A stretch of 64,000 bases of DNA from positions 248,001 to 312,000 of the forward strand of contig NZ_AUMO01000017.1 of assembly GCF_000430725.1 (NCBI RefSeq), in the 5' to 3' direction. The stretch is from Azohydromonas australica DSM 1124. GTDB taxonomy: Bacteria; Pseudomonadota; Gammaproteobacteria; Burkholderiales; Burkholderiaceae_C. A program made the position numbers and the translations under genes. Shown here piece after piece: positions 46,424 through 55,349 of the stretch. The notes under the pieces were generated by a model, which saw nothing but the letters and a program-made list of their open reading frames with translations, did not search any database and was not told the DNA's origin. The number at the start of each line of letters is the position of its first letter. The first letter of the stretch is position 1.

Positions 46424-46443
46424 GGGACTTGAGGGACGAAGGC

Positions 46444-47034
46444 TCACTCCGCCCTCAGCCACCCCACCTTGCCCTGCCCCAGCTCGTTGATGCGCGCCAC
46501 GAAGGCGGCGCTCTTGTCCTCGGGGCCGGTGAAGCTCAGCTCGACCAAGCTGCCGTGCGTCGCCTCGCCCAGGCTGAAGCCGGCGGCCTCGATCTCGCGG
46601 CGCAGCAGCCCCTCCAGCGCGTAGGGCACGCTGCAGCGCAGCCGCTGCAGGCGCTGCAGCGGCACCTTCTCGGCCTTGAGCAGCGCCTGCGCCACGGTGT
46701 CGGTGTAGGCGCGCACCAGGCCGCCGGCGCCCAGCTTCACGCCGCCGAAGTAGCGCACCACCGTCGCCAGCACGCCTTCGAGCTGCTGGCGGCGCAGCAC
46801 CTCCAGCATCGGGCGCCCGGCGGTACCACTGGGCTCGCCGTCGTCCACCGCCGCCGACTGCCCGCCGGCCAGCAGCGCCCAGCACACGTGGGTGGCCGTC
46901 GGATGCTCGGCCCACAGCTCGGCCACGCGGGCCTGCGCCGCGGCGCGGTCGGGCACGGGCTCCACGCAGCCGATGAAGCGGCTTTTCTGGATCAGCAGTT
47001 CGCTGTGGCAGGCGGTGGCGAGGGTCTGGGACAT
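46444..47034 (-). CDS. YigZ/IMPACT family protein
   Basis: A 196-residue protein with the UPF0029 N-terminal domain (KSRFIGCVEPV, ATHVCWALL, DDGEPSGTAGRPML, VVRYFGGVKLGAGGLVRAY) and the C-terminal DUF1949-like ferredoxin-type domain (LRCSVPYALEGLLRREIEAAGFSL, interrupted). The start MSQTLATACHSELLIQKSRF gives the family length. In E. coli YigZ and eukaryotic IMPACT it is linked to translation or stress control, with activity unresolved. It converges with the small gene at 46121-46423 and is divergent from the oxidoreductase-like gene. Confidence 0.92.
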   Translation of the reverse strand: MSQTLATACHSELLIQKSRFIGCVEPVPDRAAAQARVAELWAEHPTATHVCWALLAGGQSAAVDDGEPSGTAGRPMLEVLRRQQLEGVLATVVRYFGGVKLGAGGLVRAYTDTVAQALLKAEKVPLQRLQRLRCSVPYALEGLLRREIEAAGFSLGEATHGSLVELSFTGPEDKSAAFVARINELGQGKVGWLRAE

Positions 47035-47145
47035 GGATGCGATTTTCCGCCCGGCGCGAAACCCTGCCCGGTGCGCCAAGCCCCGCCACGCCGGACGGTA
47101 CGCGGTGGCACGGGACAATTGCGCCGTTCCGACGGAGTGATTCCC

Positions 47146-47361
47146 TTGAGCCGCGACCTCTTCACCGACCGCGACACCGCGCGCGCCCTCTTCTCCCACA
47201 TGCAGCAGCGCGCCCAGGCGCTGGGCGTGGAGCTGCCCCCGCCGCCCGAGGAGCCCACCACCTGCTGCGGCCGCGGCTGCAACGGCTGCGTCTGGGACGG
47301 CTTCTACGACGCCGCGGGCTACTGGTGGGAAGAGGCCACCTGGCGGCTGGAGGACGCGTAG
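47146..47361 (+). CDS. Oxidoreductase-like domain small protein
   Basis: 71 residues with the cysteine signature CCGRGCNGCVWDGFYD, followed by YWWEEATWRLED, matching the short oxidoreductase-like N-terminal domain family found in proteobacteria and fungal mitochondria. The start is probably TTG at 47146, eight bases after GGAG; an in-frame GTG at 47137 is an alternative. The N-terminus has SRDLFTDRDTARALFSHMQQ. Function unknown; the cysteines may bind metal. Confidence 0.8.
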   Translation: MSRDLFTDRDTARALFSHMQQRAQALGVELPPPPEEPTTCCGRGCNGCVWDGFYDAAGYWWEEATWRLEDA

Positions 47362-47494
47362 CGCGGCAACTTGCCGTGACCGCCCGGTCATGGCACGCGG
47401 CGGCCCTGTGGAGCGCCCGCGACACCCGGGCGCGGACCGCCGCGGCGCGTGGCTATGCTGGCCGTCCTTGTGACTACCGGTTGAGAACTCCACG

Positions 47495-48469
47495 ATGCTG
47501 CGCACCCTGCTTGGCGGCCTGGCCGCCACTTTGATCGTCCTGAGCCCGGCCCATGCCGGGGCGCCCCAGGTCAAGACGCAGGCCCCCGGCTACCACCGCA
47601 TGCTGCTGGGGGACTTCGAGATCACGGCGCTGTCCGACGGCACGGTCAAGCTGCCCGTGGACCAGCTGCTGCACGCGCACCCGGGCGAGGCCAAGCGCCG
47701 CTTCGACCGGGCGCGCCTGGAGCTGCCGGTGGAGACCTCCTTCAACGGCTACCTGGTCAACACCGGCTCCAAGCTGGTGCTCATCGACACCGGGGCCGCG
47801 AACAACTTCGGCCCCACGCTGGGCAAGCTCGTCGCCAACCTGCGCGCCGCGGGCTACCAGCCCGAGCAGGTGGACGAGGTCTACATCACGCACCTGCATC
47901 CGGACCACGTGGGCGGGCTGATGCTCGACGGCCAGCGCGCCTTTCCCAACGCCGTGGTGCGCGCCGACAAGGCCGACGCCGAGTACTGGCTGAGCACGGC
48001 CAACATGGAGAAGGCGCCCAAGGAGGCGCAGGGCTTCTTCCAGGCCGCCATGGCGTCGTTGAAGCCCTACGTGGACGCCGGCAAGTTCCAGCCCTTCGAG
48101 GGCCCGACCGAGCTGGTGCCGGGCATCCGGGCCGTGCCGCTGCACGGCCACACGCCGGGGCACAACGGCTACATGGTGAGCAGCCAGGGCCAGCGGATGC
48201 TGGTGTGGGGCGACGTGATGCACGCCGCGGCGGTGCAGATGCCCGACCCGGGCGTGACGATCCAGTTCGACACCGATCCCAAGGCCGCCGCGCCGCAGCG
48301 GCGCAAGGTGATGGCCGAGGCCGCGCGCGAGGGCATCTGGATCGCCGGCGCGCACCTCTCCTTCCCCGGCCTGGGCCGCCTGCGCGCCCAGGGCAAGGGC
48401 TACGAGTGGCAGCCGCTGAACTACAGCAGCCTGCCCGCTGCACCGGCGGCTTCGGCGGCGTCGAAGTAA
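47495..48469 (+). CDS. Secreted metallo-beta-lactamase-fold hydrolase
   Basis: A 324-residue protein with a signal peptide (MLRTLLGGLAATLIVLSPAHA). The metallo-hydrolase motif HLHPDHVGG is at residues 133-141, preceded by NTGSKLVLIDTGA and followed by PLHGHTPGHNGYM and a metal-ligating WGDVMHAA. This sub-group contains lactonases and other hydrolases, and the substrate cannot be assigned. The C-terminus ends in an Ala/Ser-rich tail (PAAPAASAASK). It stands alone, with the small membrane protein about 150 bases downstream. Confidence 0.88.
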   Translation: MLRTLLGGLAATLIVLSPAHAGAPQVKTQAPGYHRMLLGDFEITALSDGTVKLPVDQLLHAHPGEAKRRFDRARLELPVETSFNGYLVNTGSKLVLIDTGAANNFGPTLGKLVANLRAAGYQPEQVDEVYITHLHPDHVGGLMLDGQRAFPNAVVRADKADAEYWLSTANMEKAPKEAQGFFQAAMASLKPYVDAGKFQPFEGPTELVPGIRAVPLHGHTPGHNGYMVSSQGQRMLVWGDVMHAAAVQMPDPGVTIQFDTDPKAAAPQRRKVMAEAAREGIWIAGAHLSFPGLGRLRAQGKGYEWQPLNYSSLPAAPAASAASK

Positions 48470-48618
48470 GCCCACGGGCCGCGCGCGCCGCCGTCCCCGG
48501 CACGGCGCGGCGTCGAGCCTTCGGCGGCCGGTACGCCGCCTGCCCTGTGCTCCGGCAGCACGCGCGGCCCGCCGCCGGGGCCGCGCTTTCCTCTCGTCTC
48601 CTGCCGGAAAGCACGCCC

Positions 48619-48936
48619 ATGTCCGAACTGCTCGACGCCCTGCAATGGCCCGCGATGGTGGCCACCCTGGTCGCCTCCTGGATGGTGGCCTCCCAGCGCA
48701 AGCGAAAGCGCAACTGGGGCTTCTGGGTCTTCATCCTCAGCAACGTGCTGTGGCTGGCCTGGGGCTGGCACACCAAGGCCTGGGCGCTGATGGCGCTGCA
48801 GCTGGGCCTGTTCGTGCTCAATCTGCGCGCGGCGCGCAAGAACGACCCTGAAAAGGACGCGCGGCAGGACGACGCCCCGGCCCGGGGTGCCGCGCACAGT
48901 TCCCCCGCCGGCGCGCAGCCGGCTTCCTCGCGCTAG
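48619..48936 (+). CDS. Small membrane protein, unknown
   Basis: 105 residues with hydrophobic segments at about 10-25, 34-50 and 53-70 (WPAMVATLVASWMVA; WGFWVFILSNVLWLAWGW; AWALMALQLGLFVLNL) separated by a basic loop RKRKRN, and a charged, disordered tail. GGAAAGCACGCCC lies before the ATG. No family was recognised with confidence. Confidence 0.7.
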   Translation: MSELLDALQWPAMVATLVASWMVASQRKRKRNWGFWVFILSNVLWLAWGWHTKAWALMALQLGLFVLNLRAARKNDPEKDARQDDAPARGAAHSSPAGAQPASSR

Positions 48937-49065
48937 GCGCAGCGCCCGCCGCGCCTGGCGCGGACAGGCCTTGCACCCGGCGCCGCCCCGGCTGGCCCGG
49001 GTGGCGCAACGCTCCCAGACTGGCCGCCCCGCCGCCTCCGGCGGCACGCACCAAGGAGCACAGCG

Positions 49066-49797
49066 ATGGCGACTTCGTCCCTCTTGTCCCGGCGCCGCTT
49101 CTTCCGACACGCCTGCAGCGGCGCCTGCTGCGGACTGGCCGCCTGGAGCACGCCCATGGCCGTGCTCGCGGCCGAAGGCGCGCGCACCACGCTCACCGCG
49201 ACCCAGGCGCTGGATCGGCTCAAGCAGGGCAATGCCGACTTCATGGCCAACCGCCAGCCGCCCGATCCGCCAGACCACAGCAAAAGGCGCCTGGAACTCG
49301 CGCGCAGCCAGACCCCCTTCGCGGTGCTGGTGGGCTGCTCCGACAGCCGCGTGCCGCCGGAGCTGCTCTTCGGCGCGGGGCTGGGCGAGCTGTTCATCGT
49401 GCGCAACGCCGGCAACACCGTGGACACCGTGGCGATCGGCAGCATCGAGTACGGCGTGAACGTGCTGGGCGCACCGCTGATCGTGGTGCTGGGCCACGAG
49501 CGCTGCGGCGCGGTGGACGCCGCCGTGTCGGTGGTGCAGAAGAACGCCACCTTCCCCGGCAGCATCGGGCAGATGGTGGAGCCCATCATCCCGGCCGTGC
49601 TCAAGGCCCGCAGCGGCGGCAACGTCAAGGACGACGAGCTGCTGGACTTGGCCGTGCGCGAGAACGTGCGCCGCACCGTGACACGGCTGCGCGAGTCCGA
49701 GCCCTCGCTGATCGAGCCCCAGCGCACGGGCAAGCTGCGCGTCGTGGGCGCTCGCTACGACTTCGACGACGGCAAGGTGGACTTCATCGTCGAATAG
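49066..49797 (+). CDS. Tat-exported beta-carbonic anhydrase
   Basis: 243 residues. A twin-arginine leader (SRRRFFRHACSGACCGLAAW) suggests export of a folded enzyme. The beta-class zinc site is C91-S-D93-S-R, H144 and C147 (VGCSDSRVPPELLF; VLGHERCGAVDAAVSV). It interconverts CO2 and bicarbonate. Beta enzymes are usually cytoplasmic, so the leader is a notable feature. AAGGAGCACAGCG is the ribosome site. The alpha/beta hydrolase follows after 15 bases. Confidence 0.93.
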   Translation: MATSSLLSRRRFFRHACSGACCGLAAWSTPMAVLAAEGARTTLTATQALDRLKQGNADFMANRQPPDPPDHSKRRLELARSQTPFAVLVGCSDSRVPPELLFGAGLGELFIVRNAGNTVDTVAIGSIEYGVNVLGAPLIVVLGHERCGAVDAAVSVVQKNATFPGSIGQMVEPIIPAVLKARSGGNVKDDELLDLAVRENVRRTVTRLRESEPSLIEPQRTGKLRVVGARYDFDDGKVDFIVE

Positions 49798-49812
49798 CGC
49801 AAGCGCACCACC

Positions 49813-50727
49813 ATGGCACGCGCGGCCACGCCACCACCGGCACGCCGGCACCGGCTCATCGCCCGTGCCGTGGTGGTGGTGCTGGCCCTGGTGGCGCTGG
49901 CGCTGTTGCTGCGCAGCGTGGTGTTCCTGGCGGTGGAAGCGTCCGCCTTCGACACCCCGCCGCCCGGCGCGCAGCGCCCCGACACGCTGGGCGCGCCCTC
50001 GAAGCAGCTCACCTTCCTGAGCGGCGGGCGGCGGCTGCGTGCCTCCTGGGTGGGCACCGCGGACGCGCGGGCGCCGGCGCTGCTGGTGTTCCATGGCAAC
50101 GACGAGGAGCTGTCGCAGTGGGCGGCGGTGCAGGCGCGGCTGCACGCGGCGGGCATCGCCTCCTTCGTGTTCGACTACAGCGGCTACGGCGCCAGCGCCG
50201 GGCGGCCGACGCTGGCGCGGCTGCGCGAGGACGGCCTGGAGGCGTGGCGGCAGTTCGTCGCCCTGACGCCGCAGGCGAGCCGTCGCGTGGCGCTGGGCTT
50301 CTCGCTGGGCTCGGCGGTGCTGCTGGACGTGGCGCCACGGCTGCAGCCCCAGCCGCAGGGCCTGGTCATCGGCGCGGGCTTCGCGTCGGCGCGCGAGATG
50401 GCGGTCAGCGTCGGGCTCGTGCCGGCCTGGGCGGCGTGGCTGCTGCCGGACCTGTGGAACAACGAGGAGCGCATCGCCGAGGTGAGGTTGCCGCTGCTGA
50501 TCCTGCACAGCCGCAACGACGAGCTGATCCCGGTGCGGGACGCGCTGCGGCTGTGCCGCGCCGCGCGTGCGCCGCGGCGGCTGGCGCTGCTGGAGCACCT
50601 GCCGCACGACGCGCCGCTGGAGCCGTCGCGGTCGGCGTCGTTCTGGGACGCGGTGGAGGGCTGGGTGAAGGGGCAGATGGCCGCGGCGGCGTCAGCGGCC
50701 GGCGCCTGCGGCCCTGCCAGCCCCTGA
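49813..50727 (+). CDS. Membrane-anchored alpha/beta hydrolase
   Basis: 304 residues with an N-terminal membrane anchor (VVVVLALVALALLLRSVVFL, about 20-40). The hydrolase fold has VFHGNDEELSQW (oxyanion region), the nucleophile serine in GFSLG (residues 162-166) and a probable catalytic aspartate and histidine in HSRNDELIPV and HLPHDAP. Similar proteins of the YfhR/BEM46 type act on unknown esters. It is probably co-transcribed with the carbonic anhydrase and converges with nrdJ (8 bases between stops). Confidence 0.85.
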   Translation: MARAATPPPARRHRLIARAVVVVLALVALALLLRSVVFLAVEASAFDTPPPGAQRPDTLGAPSKQLTFLSGGRRLRASWVGTADARAPALLVFHGNDEELSQWAAVQARLHAAGIASFVFDYSGYGASAGRPTLARLREDGLEAWRQFVALTPQASRRVALGFSLGSAVLLDVAPRLQPQPQGLVIGAGFASAREMAVSVGLVPAWAAWLLPDLWNNEERIAEVRLPLLILHSRNDELIPVRDALRLCRAARAPRRLALLEHLPHDAPLEPSRSASFWDAVEGWVKGQMAAAASAAGACGPASP

Positions 50728-50735
50728 GCGCCGCC

Positions 50736-53657
50736 TCAGCCGCACACCCCCACGTACCCGCAAGCGGTGCAGAAATCGCAGCCATCCTTGTGGATGACGG
50801 TGGCGTTGCCGCATTCCGGGCAGGGCTTGCCGGCCATGGGCGTGACGGTGGCGCCGACGCTCTCGCTGCGCACCGGCGTGGGCGCGGCCAGGATGCCCAT
50901 CTCCCGCATCGGGAAGCCCTCCTCGTCCAGCAGGCCCAGCATCGCGTAGCGGTGGATGATCAGCCGCGCGATGTAGGCCACCGTGCTGGGCCACACCTGC
51001 TGGCGCCGCTCGCCGGGCACCGGGGCCATGAAGTGGCCCAGCGGCTCGCCCACGTTGAGCAGCTTGCGCAGCTTCATGCCGATCCACGCCGGGTCCAGCA
51101 CCCGCATGTCCAGCGACAGCAGCCGTGCCAGGCCGTCCAGCGCGCGCGGGTAGTTGCCCGCGAAGCCCACGGCGCAGGGCCGGGCGACGGAGCCGCCGTC
51201 CCCATCGCGCGCCGCCAGCGTCACTTCCTTGAGCGTGAGGGTGAAGCTCTCGCCGGTGGCGGGGTTGTCCACGTCCACGGCCCAGGCCAGCGTGCCGGAA
51301 GTGCCGGTGCGCGGCTCCTCGCGGCTGAACATGGCGTCCAGCACGGGGGTGGGCCCCGCCTCGGCCGCCTCGCCCAGGGCACCGAGCTGCTCGCAGCGCC
51401 AGCGGATCACGGCGGCGGTGGCGGCCACCACGCCGGGGAAGAGCCGGCGCTCGCCGTGCGGCGGGAACGGCATCTCGAAACTGCGCTCCTCGGCCACGGT
51501 GGCCAGCGCGTCGAGCTTGAGCTTGAGCCAGGCCGCGTCGTTGGCGCGCATGTCCATGGACAGCGTCTTGGCCAGCGCCGCCAGGCCGCGCGGCTGCTCC
51601 GCGCCGTTGACCCAGACCTCGAAGGGCAGCGTCTTGCCGAACAGGCCCAGCCCTGGCCCCTCGGCGGGCAGCTCGCCCACGAACAGCGCGAACTCGCCGT
51701 GCGGGTGCTTGATCATGAAGCTCCACGACGGGTTGCCCGCGGGCAGCTCGGGCCGTCCCGGCCAGCGCAGCGAGGCCAGCACCGGCGCGGGCAGCCGCTC
51801 CAGGCGCAGGCGCTGGTTCATGCCGGTGTCGCCCACCAGCGGCTCGGTCTTGGCCGCCACCGCCGGCGCGCCCACGCTCAGCACCGCGCCCAGCACGTTG
51901 TTCGGGCGGTAGGTCGCCAGGCCCTTGAGGCCCGAGCGCCAGGCGGTCAGGTAGAGACCCTGGAAGTCCTCGTAGGGGTAGTCGGCCGGGACGTTGACGG
52001 TCTTGCTGATGGAGGTGTCGATGTACGGCGCCACGGCCGCCACCATCGCGGCGTGGGCCTCGGCGCTCATCTCCAGCGCGGTGACGAAGGCGCGCGGCAG
52101 TGGCGTGTCGGCGCCGTGCAGGTGGTGGAACAGCCGCCAGGCGTGGTCCTCCACCGCGTACTCCTTGAAGCTGCCGTCGGCCATGCGCTTCTTGCGCGTG
52201 TAGCTCCAGCTGAAGGGCGGCTCGATGCCGTTGCTGGCGTTGTCGGCGAAGGCCAGGCTGATGGTGCCCGTGGGCGCGATGGACAGCAGGTGCGAGTTGC
52301 GCAGCCCGTGCGTGCGGATGCGCTCCTTGAGCGGCGCGGGCAGCCGCGAGGCGAAGCTGCCCTTGCGCAGGTAGAGGTCGGCGTTGAAGAGCGGGAAGGC
52401 GCCGCGCTCGCGCGCCAACTCGACCGAGGCGCCGTAGGCGGCGTCGCGCATCACCTCGCTGATGCGCCGGGCCATCTCGCGCGCGGGCTCCTCGTCGTAG
52501 CGCAGGTTGAGCATCGCCAGCGCGTCGCCCAGCCCGGTGAAGCCCAGCCCCACGCGGCGCTTGTTGGACGCCTCCTGGGACTGCTGCGGCAGCGGCCAGA
52601 CGGTGACGTCGAGCACGTTGTCCAGCATGCGCGTGGCCACGGCCGCCACTTCGGCGAAACCGGCTTCGTCGAAGCGCGCCTGCGGCGTGAAGGGGTCGCG
52701 CACGAAGGGGGTCAGGGAGATGCTTCCGAGGCAGCAACAACCATATGACGGCAAGGGTTGTTCGGCGCATGGGTTGGTCGCCGCGATCGACTCGCAGTAC
52801 CCCAGGTTGTTGTCCACGTTGATCCGGTCCAGGAACAGCACCCCCGGCTCGGCGTGGTCGTAGGTGCTGCGCATGATCTGGTCCCACAGCGTGCGCGCGG
52901 GCAGCTTGCGGTAGACCCACAGCCCGTCGCCGCGCTGGTAGGCGCCCGCTTCGCGCAGCTTGTCGCCCGGGGCGGCGCGGTGCACCAGCTCCACCTCCTG
53001 GTCCTCCACCACCGCCTGCATGAAGGCGTCGGTCACGCCCACGGAGATGTTGAAGTTCCTGAGGTCGCCCTGGTCCTTGGCGTGGATGAAGGTCTCGATG
53101 TCCGGGTGGTCGCAGCGCAGCACGCCCATCTGCGCGCCGCGGCGGCTGCCGGCGCTCTCCACCGTCTCGCAGCTGCGGTCGAACACGCGCATGTAGCTCA
53201 CCGGGCCGGAGGCGTTGCTGCGCGTGCTCTCCACCCACGCGCCGGACGGGCGGATGCGCGAGAAGTCGTAGCCCACGCCGCCGCCGCGGCGCATGGTCTC
53301 GGCCGCCTCGGTCAGCGCGGTGTAGATGCCGGGAAAGCCGTCCTCCGCCGTGGCGATGGAGTCGCCCACGGGCTGCACGAAGCAGTTGATCAGCGTGGCG
53401 CTGAGGTCGGTGCCGGCGGCGGAGTTGATGCGCCCGGCCGGCACGAAGCCGCGGCGCTGCGCGTCCAGGAAGCGCTGCTCCCACTGCGCGCGCTGCTCCG
53501 GCGCCTCCACGGCCGCCAGCGCCCGCGCCACGCGCGCACGCACCTCGTCCACGCTGTTTTCGCCGTCCTTGGCGTACTTCTCCAGCAGCACTTCCTCGCT
53601 GATGGGTTGCGCCGGCAGGTTGAGGACGGTGTGTTGGCCGAGGGTGGATTCGCTCAT
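50736..53657 (-). CDS. nrdJ: Adenosylcobalamin-dependent (class II) ribonucleoside-diphosphate reductase
   Basis: A 973-residue enzyme that makes deoxyribonucleotides using a B12-generated thiyl radical, independent of oxygen. The start is [20 protein letters not shown]. The barrel carries the first redox cysteine C92 (LINCFVQP), the radical cysteine C297 in [12 protein letters not shown], and the [19 protein letters not shown] substrate loop. Two TSCPD-like domains follow (near 660-780 and 790-900). The tail has four Cys pairs resembling a zinc ribbon ([25 protein letters not shown]). The stop is eight bases from the convergent hydrolase stop. No class I or III reductase is in this window. 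Confidence 0.93.
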   Translation of the reverse strand: MSESTLGQHTVLNLPAQPISEEVLLEKYAKDGENSVDEVRARVARALAAVEAPEQRAQWEQRFLDAQRRGFVPAGRINSAAGTDLSATLINCFVQPVGDSIATAEDGFPGIYTALTEAAETMRRGGGVGYDFSRIRPSGAWVESTRSNASGPVSYMRVFDRSCETVESAGSRRGAQMGVLRCDHPDIETFIHAKDQGDLRNFNISVGVTDAFMQAVVEDQEVELVHRAAPGDKLREAGAYQRGDGLWVYRKLPARTLWDQIMRSTYDHAEPGVLFLDRINVDNNLGYCESIAATNPCAEQPLPSYGCCCLGSISLTPFVRDPFTPQARFDEAGFAEVAAVATRMLDNVLDVTVWPLPQQSQEASNKRRVGLGFTGLGDALAMLNLRYDEEPAREMARRISEVMRDAAYGASVELARERGAFPLFNADLYLRKGSFASRLPAPLKERIRTHGLRNSHLLSIAPTGTISLAFADNASNGIEPPFSWSYTRKKRMADGSFKEYAVEDHAWRLFHHLHGADTPLPRAFVTALEMSAEAHAAMVAAVAPYIDTSISKTVNVPADYPYEDFQGLYLTAWRSGLKGLATYRPNNVLGAVLSVGAPAVAAKTEPLVGDTGMNQRLRLERLPAPVLASLRWPGRPELPAGNPSWSFMIKHPHGEFALFVGELPAEGPGLGLFGKTLPFEVWVNGAEQPRGLAALAKTLSMDMRANDAAWLKLKLDALATVAEERSFEMPFPPHGERRLFPGVVAATAAVIRWRCEQLGALGEAAEAGPTPVLDAMFSREEPRTGTSGTLAWAVDVDNPATGESFTLTLKEVTLAARDGDGGSVARPCAVGFAGNYPRALDGLARLLSLDMRVLDPAWIGMKLRKLLNVGEPLGHFMAPVPGERRQQVWPSTVAYIARLIIHRYAMLGLLDEEGFPMREMGILAAPTPVRSESVGATVTPMAGKPCPECGNATVIHKDGCDFCTACGYVGVCG

Positions 53658-53941
53658 CGAAGGACTCCGGATAACGGGCCCGCCGCGGCGCGGGCCGGGT
53701 GCAAGGTGGCGGGCAGTATCACCGGCAGCCTGCCGCCCGCGGGGCGGCACTCGACGTGCCTGTTGCAGCCGCGCGATACGCCTTGCCATGTCGAAAAAAT
53801 GGGTGGTTGCAGCCTTGTCGGCCAGCAGCGCCGTGGGTGGGCCTTCACCCTCGCCCCTGCCCGCCTTCTGCAAGCGGGCGAGGCGATGGAAAGGGCTCAA
53901 CCGTCAGGGCAGCGAAGCCGAAGCCTTGTGCAGTGGTCGCT

Positions 53942-54409
53942 TCAGGACCGGAGGAAGCCCGGGCGCAGCAGCGCCGCCGCATCGAAGTGCAGCGGGCCCA
54001 CGGCATCGAGCGTGTTCTTGAGCAGCAGCGCGTATTCGGTGTCGCCCTCGATCACCAGCGCGCGCTCGAAGAAGAGGCGGTCCGGGTCTTCCTGGCCGCG
54101 CAGCAGCCGCAGGTAGTCCGCGGCCCGGGCGCGGATGCGCACGCGCGGCGCCGCGCCGGCGGGTGCCGCCGCGAAGCCCGCGCCCGGCGCGATCCACACG
54201 CGGGTGCGCAGCCCCAGGTCGCTCACCTCCACCTCCACCACGCTGCCCGCAAGCTCGCCGCGCTGCGAGGCGTCCAGCCGCGGCCACAGCAGCCGCTGCA
54301 GGCCCAGCGCCAGCGCCAAGCTGGGCGGCTGCCACGGCAGGCGGGCCACGAGGCGGCGCACCCTGTCGGGCACGGGCGGGAGTTTCATCAGCAGGGTTTC
54401 GGCATTCAT
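53942..54409 (-). CDS. ubiT: Ubiquinone anaerobic biosynthesis accessory factor UbiT (SCP2 domain)
   Basis: A 155-residue SCP2-type lipid-binding protein (VRIRARAADYLRLLRGQEDPD, RLFFERALVIEGDTEYALLLKNTLD, interrupted) that binds ubiquinone intermediates. The start MNAETLLMKLPPVPDRVRRL overlaps the ubiV stop (ATGA). With UbiU and UbiV it is required for oxygen-independent hydroxylation of the ubiquinone ring in E. coli and Pseudomonas. It is the last gene of the ubiUVT run, 284 bases before nrdJ. Confidence 0.92.
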   Translation of the reverse strand: MNAETLLMKLPPVPDRVRRLVARLPWQPPSLALALGLQRLLWPRLDASQRGELAGSVVEVEVSDLGLRTRVWIAPGAGFAAAPAGAAPRVRIRARAADYLRLLRGQEDPDRLFFERALVIEGDTEYALLLKNTLDAVGPLHFDAAALLRPGFLRS

Positions 54410-55344
54410 GCGGCGCTCCATTGCAGGCCCGGACGGCCCAGCGCGTAACCATTGACCAGCGCCCCCGGCAGCGGCAGGGCCTGCATCGCGGCCAGCGCCT
54501 GCGCCGCGTCGGCGCCCTCGTTGAACACGGCCTCGTGCAGCCGCAGCACCTCGCCGAAGCCCTGGGCGCAGGGGGACAACCGCAGGCGCGACACGCCCGC
54601 GGCGCGCAGCGCGCCGGGACGGTCCAGCACGCACTGCAGTCCGGCCGACTGCGTCTGGATGCCGTTGAGCACCAGGAAGTCCTCGCCCTCGCCCGACTTC
54701 AGCAGCAGCCCGTCGGGATCGCCCAGGCAGCGGAACTCGCACTCGTCCTTGGGCAACTTGTGATGCCGCGCCGTGAAGCAGCGCGCCGAGAAGGCCAGCG
54801 GCATGCGGCCGAAGGCGAAGAACTCCGTCGCCACGGCCTCGCCCTGCGGCGTGCGCACGGGATCAGCGGGCGGATTGATGCGCGCCACGGTGGCCAGGTC
54901 CAGCTCCACCGGCGGCACCCAGCGCGCGGCGCCCAGCGCGGCGTACTCCTGCAGCGCCTCGCGGCTGTAGACGTTGACGTGCGGCGAGAGCATGAAGCGC
55001 CGGCCCAGCAGCCGATGCAGCGCCGAGGCGTCGCCGGCCTCGACGATGAACTGGTCCTGCGCGCAGCGCTCGCGCAGCGTGCGCAGCTCGGCCTCGCTCT
55101 CGACCAGCGCCTGCGTCGCCAGCACGACTTCCTTGCCCGCCTGGCGCAGCGCCTGCGCAAGGTCGAACCAGTCGGCAGCCTTGAACTCGCGCCGGCGCGA
55201 GCACACCACCTCGCCCAGCACCACGGCGTCCGCGGGGCCGTCGGCCACCTCGGCGTAGAAATTCGTCAGCGCCTGGCGCGACCAGTGGTAGAGCACCGGC
55301 CCCACCACCAGCGCCATGCGCGATGCGTCGATGTCGGTCGTCAT
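54406..55344 (-). CDS. ubiV: Ubiquinone biosynthesis protein UbiV (O2-independent hydroxylation)
   Basis: 312 residues of the peptidase U32 family. The [4Fe-4S] cysteines are in FSARCFTARHHKLPKDECEFRCLGDP and, more N-terminally, VCSRRREF. It forms a complex with UbiU to hydroxylate ubiquinone precursors without oxygen, using prephenate as the oxygen donor according to published E. coli work. The start overlaps the run of ubiU by a short spacer (5 bases). It is coupled to ubiT downstream. Confidence 0.93.
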   Translation of the reverse strand: MTTDIDASRMALVVGPVLYHWSRQALTNFYAEVADGPADAVVLGEVVCSRRREFKAADWFDLAQALRQAGKEVVLATQALVESEAELRTLRERCAQDQFIVEAGDASALHRLLGRRFMLSPHVNVYSREALQEYAALGAARWVPPVELDLATVARINPPADPVRTPQGEAVATEFFAFGRMPLAFSARCFTARHHKLPKDECEFRCLGDPDGLLLKSGEGEDFLVLNGIQTQSAGLQCVLDRPGALRAAGVSRLRLSPCAQGFGEVLRLHEAVFNEGADAAQALAAMQALPLPGALVNGYALGRPGLQWSAA

Positions 55345-55349
55345 GCGCC

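Noticed and set aside
53658..53941. Cobalamin riboswitch upstream of nrdJ
   Set aside because: I looked for the B12-box pattern and the GCCACTG core in the 284-base leader on the minus strand and did not find them. A covariance-model search would settle it.
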